Positions 51,535-56,421 of a stretch of 56,421 nucleotides of DNA are shown piece after piece (position 1 is the stretch's first letter; each line of letters opens with the position of its first letter). Under the pieces are notes generated by a model, which worked only from the letters and a program-made list of their open reading frames with translations, made no database searches and was not told the origin of the DNA. This stretch comes from Affinirhizobium straminoryzae (lineage in GTDB: Bacteria; Pseudomonadota; Alphaproteobacteria; Rhizobiales; Rhizobiaceae): the NCBI RefSeq assembly GCF_007004135.1, contig NZ_VJMG01000086.1, positions 1 through 56,421 on the forward strand, in the 5' to 3' direction. The position numbers were made by a program, and so were the translations under genes.

Positions 51535-52578
51535 ATGGCGAATGACACCCTCGGGGATGTGAACGGTTCTGAATTGGCACCCCGGCCACAAGGGTACAAG
51601 CTGTCCAATCCGGTGCCCTTCCTGTGGACCATGGTGCTCTTCCTGATCATCATCGGCTTCATCGTGGCGATCCTCTATCGTCAGGCCCACACCGCCTTCG
51701 TCACCAATCCCGGCCTCAATGGTCTCATTCTCGGCGTTCTCGCGATCGGTGTGCTCCTGATCTTCTCCCAGGTCATCAGCCTCATTCCGGAAGTGCGCTG
51801 GTTCAATTCCTTCCGCGCCGCCGGCAGCGCAGACCGGGTGGGGCGCCAGCCGCGCCTGCTCGCGCCGATGGCATCGCTGCTCGGTCGCAGCCAGAGGCTG
51901 GCGCTGTCGGCCACCGTGCTGCGCTCGATCCTTGATTCGATCGGCACGCGGCTCGACGAATCGCGCGACATTTCCCGCTATCTGATCGGCCTTCTCGTGT
52001 TCCTCGGCCTGCTCGGCACTTTCTGGGGCCTGATCGGCACCATCGGCTCGATCAGCGAGGTGATCCAGGGACTCGATCCGAATTCCGGCAACAACAGCGA
52101 TATCCTGGCTGCGCTGAAAAGCGGCCTCACCGCACCGCTCTCCGGCATGGGAACGGCGTTTTCCTCGTCTCTGCTCGGCCTTTCCAGCTCGCTGATCCTC
52201 GGTTTTCTCGATCTGCAGGCAGGGCGCGCGCAGAACCGCTTCTATACGGAGCTGGAAAACTGGCTGTCTTCCGTGACGGATGTGAGCACCGAACTCCCGG
52301 TCTCCGGCCCGGTAGCGGGTGACAATGCCTCCGACGAACTGCGCCGTGTTGCCGACCAGTTGCGCAAGCTGATCGCCGCCCAGACCAAGGGCGAGGCGGC
52401 CCAGCATGAGAAGTCGCTGGCCGCCATGAACAACCTCGCCGAAGGCATTCAGGGCCTCGTCAAGAACATGCGCAACGAGCAGCAGATGCTGCGCGACTGG
52501 ATCGAGGCGCAGCAGGAGGAAGCCAAGGCCATGCGCCGAACGCTGGACCGTCTCTCCGACAAGATCGGGGGGAAGTGA
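51535..52578 (+). CDS. MotA/TolQ/ExbB-like proton-channel protein
   Basis: A 347-residue inner-membrane protein. Two N-terminal helices (about 30-50 and 62-84) precede the MotA/ExbB channel region (about 145-230; LIGLLVFLGLLGTFWGLIGTI, then GMGTAFSSSLLGLSSSLILGFLDL). A C-terminal cytoplasmic helical tail (about 265-347) follows. The gene 3 bases downstream encodes an OmpA-like partner with one TM, so the two should form a channel that couples ion flow to work on the cell wall. No flagellar or Tol-Pal genes are near. Confidence 0.85.
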   Translation: MANDTLGDVNGSELAPRPQGYKLSNPVPFLWTMVLFLIIIGFIVAILYRQAHTAFVTNPGLNGLILGVLAIGVLLIFSQVISLIPEVRWFNSFRAAGSADRVGRQPRLLAPMASLLGRSQRLALSATVLRSILDSIGTRLDESRDISRYLIGLLVFLGLLGTFWGLIGTIGSISEVIQGLDPNSGNNSDILAALKSGLTAPLSGMGTAFSSSLLGLSSSLILGFLDLQAGRAQNRFYTELENWLSSVTDVSTELPVSGPVAGDNASDELRRVADQLRKLIAAQTKGEAAQHEKSLAAMNNLAEGIQGLVKNMRNEQQMLRDWIEAQQEEAKAMRRTLDRLSDKIGGK

Positions 52579-52581
52579 TCC

Positions 52582-53613
52582 ATGGCGCTTGGCCGCAACC
52601 GCCGGCGCGAGCGTGGCGTCGATTACTGGCCGGGTTTCGTCGATGCCCTGTCGACGCTTCTGCTTGCCATCATGTTCCTGCTCACGGTGTTCGTGCTGGC
52701 GCAGTTCATTCTGGGGCGCGAGATTTCCGGCCGTGACGAGGTGCTGACCCGTCTCAACAGCCAGATCGCCGAGCTGACCCAGCTTCTGGCGCTGGAAAAG
52801 AGCGGCAAGCAGGATTCCGACGATGCCCTTGCCAATCTGCAGGCCTCGCTCGCGCAGTCGGAAAGCGAACGCTCCCGGCTACAGGCGCTTCTGGAGCGCG
52901 GCGCCGGCACCAGCGACGCGGCAAACCAGCGCATCGGCACGCTCTCCGAACAGCTCGATCAGGAAAAGCAGGTGAGTGCGCGGGCCATGAGCCAGGTGGA
53001 ACTGCTGAACCAGCAGATCGCCGCCCTGCGCGCCCAGATCGCCGCTGTCGAAGCCGCCCTTCAGGCCTCCGAAGCCAAGGATGACGCCTCGCAGGCCAAG
53101 ATCGCCGATCTCGGACGCCGCCTCAATGTGGCGCTGGCCCAGCGCGTGCAGGAACTCAACCGTTACCGCTCCGATTTCTTTGGGCGGCTGCGCGAAATCC
53201 TGTCCGACCGCCAGAACATCCGCATTGTCGGCGACCGCTTCGTCTTCCAGTCCGAAGTGCTGTTTCCGGTGGGCGGCGCCGACCTGGATGAGGCCGGTCG
53301 TGCGGAGATGGACAAGCTTGCAAGCGCCGTGATCGAACTGGCCCAGGAAATCCCGGCGGAGATCAACTGGGTGCTGCGTGTCGATGGGCATACCGACAAT
53401 TCGCCGCTCTCCGGCGCCGGGCGCTACCGCGACAACTGGGAGCTTTCGTCCGCGCGTGCGACCTCGGTGGTCAAATATCTGATTTCCAAGGGTGTTCCCG
53501 CCAACCGCCTGGTGGCGGCCGGATTTGGTGAATACCAGCCGATCGCCGAAGGGGATACGCCGGATGCCCGCTCGCAGAACCGCCGTATCGAGCTGAAATT
53601 GACCGAGCGGTAA
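52582..53613 (+). CDS. OmpA/MotB-like peptidoglycan-binding protein
   Basis: A 343-residue protein with one N-terminal transmembrane helix (about 20-45, DALSTLLLAIMFLLTVFVLAQF). A long coiled coil follows (about 50-195, Gln/Ala/Leu-rich), then an OmpA-C peptidoglycan-binding domain (about 215-343; LRVDGHTDNSPLSG, LSSARATSVVKYL, RSQNRRIELKL). It is the stator-like partner of the MotA-like protein, 3 bases upstream. Asp21 at the start of the helix (GFVDALSTLL) is in the place of the MotB proton-carrying aspartate. The process it powers is unknown. Confidence 0.87.
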   Translation: MALGRNRRRERGVDYWPGFVDALSTLLLAIMFLLTVFVLAQFILGREISGRDEVLTRLNSQIAELTQLLALEKSGKQDSDDALANLQASLAQSESERSRLQALLERGAGTSDAANQRIGTLSEQLDQEKQVSARAMSQVELLNQQIAALRAQIAAVEAALQASEAKDDASQAKIADLGRRLNVALAQRVQELNRYRSDFFGRLREILSDRQNIRIVGDRFVFQSEVLFPVGGADLDEAGRAEMDKLASAVIELAQEIPAEINWVLRVDGHTDNSPLSGAGRYRDNWELSSARATSVVKYLISKGVPANRLVAAGFGEYQPIAEGDTPDARSQNRRIELKLTER

Positions 53614-53653
53614 GGCCAGGGGCGGCGGGCTGTTGCCGCCGCCTCGCCGACCG

Positions 53654-54625
53654 TCAATCCATCTGCACGTTGGCGGCGCGCACCACCGGTCCCCATTTCG
53701 CGACCTCCGCCTTCACATGCGCGCCAAGAGCTTCCGGGGTCGAGGCAACGATGGTGGCGCTGAAATCCTTCATGCGGCCGACGACGCCCGGATTGGCGAG
53801 TGCCGCCTTGGCGGCGGCGTTCAGCCGGTCGATCACCGGCTTCGGCGTGCCGGCAGGCGCAAACAGCGCGTTCCAGGTATAGGTCTCGTAGCCGGGAATG
53901 CCGGCTTCCGCCATGGTCGGCACGTCCGGGAAGGACGGCGCGCGTTCCGCCGTGGTGACAGCCAGCGCCCGCAGCGTTCCCGCCTTGATGTGCCCGGAGG
54001 AGGAGGGGAGGTTGTCGAACATGATCGACACCTGATTGCCGATGAGATCGTTGAGCGCCGGGCCGGAGCCCTTGTAGGGCACATGCTGCATCTTTACCCC
54101 TGCCATGCTGTTGAACAATTCGCCGGACAGATGCAGCGGCGTGCCGTTGCCGGAGGAGGCGTAGCTGTACTTGTCCGGATTGGCCTTCAGCAGCGCCAGC
54201 AGTTCGGCAACGGTCTTGGCTGGCAGCTGCGGATTGACCACCAGCACATTCGGCACGACGACCAGCAGCGAGATCGGCGCGAAATCCTTTTCCGCATCAT
54301 AGGGCTTGGTCTTCAGCATCAGCGGGTTCAGCGCATGGGTGGCGACCGTTCCCATCAGGATGGTGTAGCCGTCCGGTTCCGCGCGGGCCACGTTGCCGGC
54401 GCCGAGACTGCCGCCGGCGCCGGCCACGTTCTGGACGACGACCGGCTGGCCGAGATCGGCGGACATGCGTTCAGCAATCACCCGTGCGACCACATCGGTA
54501 GAGCCGCCGGCGGCGAAGGGTACGACGAGTGTCACGGTGCGATCCGGAAACGCGGCATGGGCCGCGCCGGCAAGAGCGGTTGCGGCAAGCACACCGGCCG
54601 CGAGAATGGATTTGAACAGGGACAT
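53654..54625 (-). CDS. TctC-family (Bug) periplasmic solute-binding protein
   Basis: A 323-residue periplasmic binding protein with a signal peptide (1-23, ILAAGVLAATALAGAAHA). Motifs are VTLVVPFAAGGSTDVVARVIAERM (near 30-55), VVVQNVAGAGGSLGAGNVA and PYKGSGPALNDLIGNQV. GGAGG precedes the ATG at 54625. The TctA and TctB membrane subunits are not adjacent, so it is an orphan of the kind common in this family. The ligand is probably a carboxylate; unknown. Confidence 0.92.
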   Translation of the reverse strand: MSLFKSILAAGVLAATALAGAAHAAFPDRTVTLVVPFAAGGSTDVVARVIAERMSADLGQPVVVQNVAGAGGSLGAGNVARAEPDGYTILMGTVATHALNPLMLKTKPYDAEKDFAPISLLVVVPNVLVVNPQLPAKTVAELLALLKANPDKYSYASSGNGTPLHLSGELFNSMAGVKMQHVPYKGSGPALNDLIGNQVSIMFDNLPSSSGHIKAGTLRALAVTTAERAPSFPDVPTMAEAGIPGYETYTWNALFAPAGTPKPVIDRLNAAAKAALANPGVVGRMKDFSATIVASTPEALGAHVKAEVAKWGPVVRAANVQMD

Positions 54626-54839
54626 GCAGCATTCCTCCCGGGATGATGACGGCCGGCAGGGCGTTCTCCTCGACACCCGGCGTCGGATGCTCGCGAATCT
54701 GGGGGATGCAGGGGCAATCGCCCACTGGAAATGCGACAGTGAAACGGAAGATTTGACGGCGGCTCCGCGCCATGTTTCGTTTTCCACCCATCTGCCACAG
54801 CCGATGGGTGAAAATCGACACATCGGATCGGATGGCGCG

Positions 54840-56387
54840 TTACTGCGCCGCGAGAAACCCTTGCGCGCCGGCATCGAACTGCAGCCGGGCCAGGCTGGCA
54901 TAGAGGCCGTTGCGGGCCACCAGTTCGGCATGCGTGCCTTCCTCGACGATCTGTCCGTCTTCCATCACCAGGATGCGGTCGGCCTTCAGCACGGTGGCAA
55001 GGCGATGGGCAATCACGATCGTGGTGCGGTTTTTCATCAGCCCGTCCAGCGCCGTCTGCACCAGCGTTTCGCTTTCCGCATCGAGTGCGGAGGTCGCCTC
55101 GTCGAGCAACAGGACCGGCGCGTTTTTCAGGATGGCGCGGGCAATCGCGATGCGCTGGCGCTGGCCGCCTGAGAGGGTGACGCCGCGCTCGCCGGCGAGC
55201 GTGTCGTAGCCCTTGTCGAGGCGGGAGATGAATTCATCGGCCTGGGCGGCGACCGCCGCCTGCCGCACCGCCTCACGGCTGGCATTCGGCAGGCCGAAGG
55301 CGATATTATCGTGGATCGAGGCGGCAAAGATCGTCACATCCTGCGGCACGATGGCCATGCGGGCGCGAAGGTCCGCCAGCCGTGCCTGCCGGATGTCCAC
55401 CCCGTCGAGCCGCACGGCACCGCGCGTCGGGTCATAGAAGCGCATCAGAAGCGAGAGCACGGTGCTCTTGCCGGCACCGGAAGGACCGACGATCGCCACC
55501 GTTTCGCCGGCCTTCACCGAAAACGACAGGTCGTGCACGGTAATGGCGCTGACGCGGGAGGGGTAGGAGAAGGAGACAGTGTCGAACGACACCTCTCCGC
55601 GCGCCGGGGCAGGCAGGGCGACCGGCTGTTCCGGGTCGCGGATCGCCGGCACTTCGCGCAACAGTTCCGTCAGCCGTTCAGCCGCGCCGCCGGCCTGCGA
55701 CAGGTCGCCCCAGACTTCCGAGAGCTGGCCGAGCGAGCTTGCGGCCAGCACCGAATAGAGCACGAACTGGCTGAGCGTGCCGGCCGTCATCGTGCCGGCC
55801 AGCACGCTTTGCGCGCCATACCAGAGCACGCCGACAATGCTGCCGAACACCAGGAGGATGGCAAAGCCCGTGAGAAAGGCGCGCGAGCGGATGGCGGCGC
55901 GGGCGGCATGATAGGCCTCCTCCACAGCGTCGCCATAACGTGCAGTGGCGCTTTCCTCGGCGCCGAAGGCCTGCACGGTGCGGGTCGCGGCAATGGTTTC
56001 CGAGGCAAAGGCGGAGGTGGCGGCCAGTGTATCCTGCGCCATGCGCGAGCGCCCGCGCACCGAGCGGCCGAAGCCGACCAGCGGGAAGACGATCAGCGGG
56101 ATAGCGCCCAGCACGAGCGCCGAAAGCTTCGGGCTGGTGAGAATCATCATCCCCATCGCGCCGAGACAGAGGATCAGGTTGCGCAGCGCCTGCGACGCCG
56201 AGGCGCCGAAGGCGGACTTGATCTGCGTCGTGTCCGCCGTCAATCGCGAGACGATCTCGCCGGACTGATTGACGTCGAAGAAGGAGGGAGAGAGCGCCGT
56301 AACGCGGGAAAACACCTCGCGGCGCAGATCGGCCACCACGCGTTCGCCGATGGTGATGACATAGTAGTAGCGCAGTGCGCTGGCCAC
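54840..56387 (-). CDS. ABC exporter half-transporter (membrane and ATPase fused), N-terminus disturbed by window end
   Basis: At least 515 residues of a type-IV ABC exporter. The membrane domain includes ALSPSFFDVNQSGEIVSRLTAD. The ATPase has Walker A GPSGAGKST, Q-loop IVPQDVTIF, signature LSGGQRQR, Walker B VLLLDEATSALD and switch IAHR, all intact. Members export lipids or drugs. The first one or two transmembrane helices are missing. A GTG at 56387 is only the first in-frame start left: upstream the frame meets TAG codons at 56415-56420, inside a fold-back repeat. The gene is therefore best read as truncated by an assembly edge. Confidence 0.88.
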   Translation of the reverse strand: MASALRYYYVITIGERVVADLRREVFSRVTALSPSFFDVNQSGEIVSRLTADTTQIKSAFGASASQALRNLILCLGAMGMMILTSPKLSALVLGAIPLIVFPLVGFGRSVRGRSRMAQDTLAATSAFASETIAATRTVQAFGAEESATARYGDAVEEAYHAARAAIRSRAFLTGFAILLVFGSIVGVLWYGAQSVLAGTMTAGTLSQFVLYSVLAASSLGQLSEVWGDLSQAGGAAERLTELLREVPAIRDPEQPVALPAPARGEVSFDTVSFSYPSRVSAITVHDLSFSVKAGETVAIVGPSGAGKSTVLSLLMRFYDPTRGAVRLDGVDIRQARLADLRARMAIVPQDVTIFAASIHDNIAFGLPNASREAVRQAAVAAQADEFISRLDKGYDTLAGERGVTLSGGQRQRIAIARAILKNAPVLLLDEATSALDAESETLVQTALDGLMKNRTTIVIAHRLATVLKADRILVMEDGQIVEEGTHAELVARNGLYASLARLQFDAGAQGFLAAQ

Positions 56388-56421
56388 GCTGCTCGCCGTG
56401 TCCAGCGCACTGCGCTACTAC
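56364..56421. repeat. Perfect 20-bp inverted repeat at the right end
   Basis: Bases 56364-56383 are repeated as an exact inverted copy at 56402-56421, the last bases of the window, with 18 bases between. It falls inside the ABC exporter coding region and introduces in-frame stop codons. It probably reflects a fold-back join at a contig end. Confidence 0.8.

Noticed and set aside
51535..53613. Zorya anti-phage system (ZorA/ZorB-like genes)
   Set aside because: The pair does resemble ZorA and ZorB in layout, but no ZorC, ZorD or ZorE gene follows. The next gene is a TctC protein on the opposite strand, and the neighbours are housekeeping genes.
54780..54815. Terminator after the ABC exporter gene
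   Set aside because: TTTTC-ACCCAT arms form an inverted repeat with a 12-base loop, but no T-tract follows on the minus strand, so I do not call it a terminator.
1..56421. Mobile elements, CRISPR arrays, restriction or prophage genes
   Set aside because: No transposase, integrase, phage structural gene, repeat-spacer array or methyltransferase-nuclease pair was found in any frame.

Overview
The window reads as a piece of the main chromosome of a GC-rich alphaproteobacterium, most likely a member of the Rhizobiaceae (Rhizobium, Agrobacterium, Allorhizobium or a close relative). The markers are homospermidine synthase, an Omp10-type lipoprotein, GapR (DUF2312), DUF1244, DUF1036, a DUF882 periplasmic protein, the gltB-gltD / galU / kdsD block and the lack of any plasmid, phage or transposon gene. 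No rRNA, tRNA, CRISPR array or insertion sequence was seen. The assignment rests on recognised protein families and gene order, not on a search.

Layout. 1-5157: end of an inositol-monophosphatase-like gene, an alpha/beta hydrolase, a small heat-shock protein with a sigma-32-type promoter and a probable RNA thermometer, a symporter with a divergent LysR regulator, and a threonine aldolase. 5581-19002: glutamate synthase (gltB, gltD), a nucleoside deoxyribosyltransferase-like protein, two secreted envelope proteins (a SGNH-like protein and a lytic transglycosylase), galU, an outer-membrane beta-barrel protein and the KDO-pathway isomerase kdsD. 19027-24133: a SPFH/NfeD membrane pair, then queC-queD-queE for 7-deazaguanine synthesis behind a clear preQ1-I riboswitch, then a coupled GNAT/metallo-hydrolase pair. 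24183-35022 (all minus strand): ferrochelatase, periplasmic 5'-nucleotidase, Omp10-like lipoprotein, homospermidine synthase, a DUF3445 protein, overlapping pabB/pabC, two unrecognised genes of visibly lower GC, and oligoendopeptidase F. 35186-42548: a sigma-54-type response regulator, a DUF882 protein, gapR, DUF1244, an N-formylglutamate amidohydrolase, DUF1036 and pyruvate kinase. 42618-49206: a hydrolase, a TPR protein, ribosomal protein L36, purE-purK, two DUF465 genes, an ArsR regulator, a TSUP transporter and a ThiE-like protein. 49215-56421: a Sel1-repeat protein, an inositol monophosphatase, a MotA-like/OmpA-like pair outside any flagellar context, an orphan TctC protein and an ABC exporter cut by the window end.

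Themes. Several genes serve the envelope (galU, kdsD, lytic transglycosylase, beta-barrel, DUF882, MotA/OmpA-like pair) and several serve nitrogen, purine and cofactor metabolism (gltBD, purEK, pabBC, queCDE, hemH). Regulation visible in the DNA is the most rewarding part: the preQ1-I riboswitch before queC, the heat-shock promoter and leader of the Hsp20 gene, a long-spaced inverted repeat between the LysR gene and its symporter, and three adjacent inverted repeats before gltB. I see no new defence or secretion system. The most open items are the two-gene unknown cassette at 32141-33096, the SGNH-like protein that lacks its expected catalytic residues, an orphan terminator at 1145-1182, and a perfect fold-back repeat at the right end that looks like an assembly artefact.
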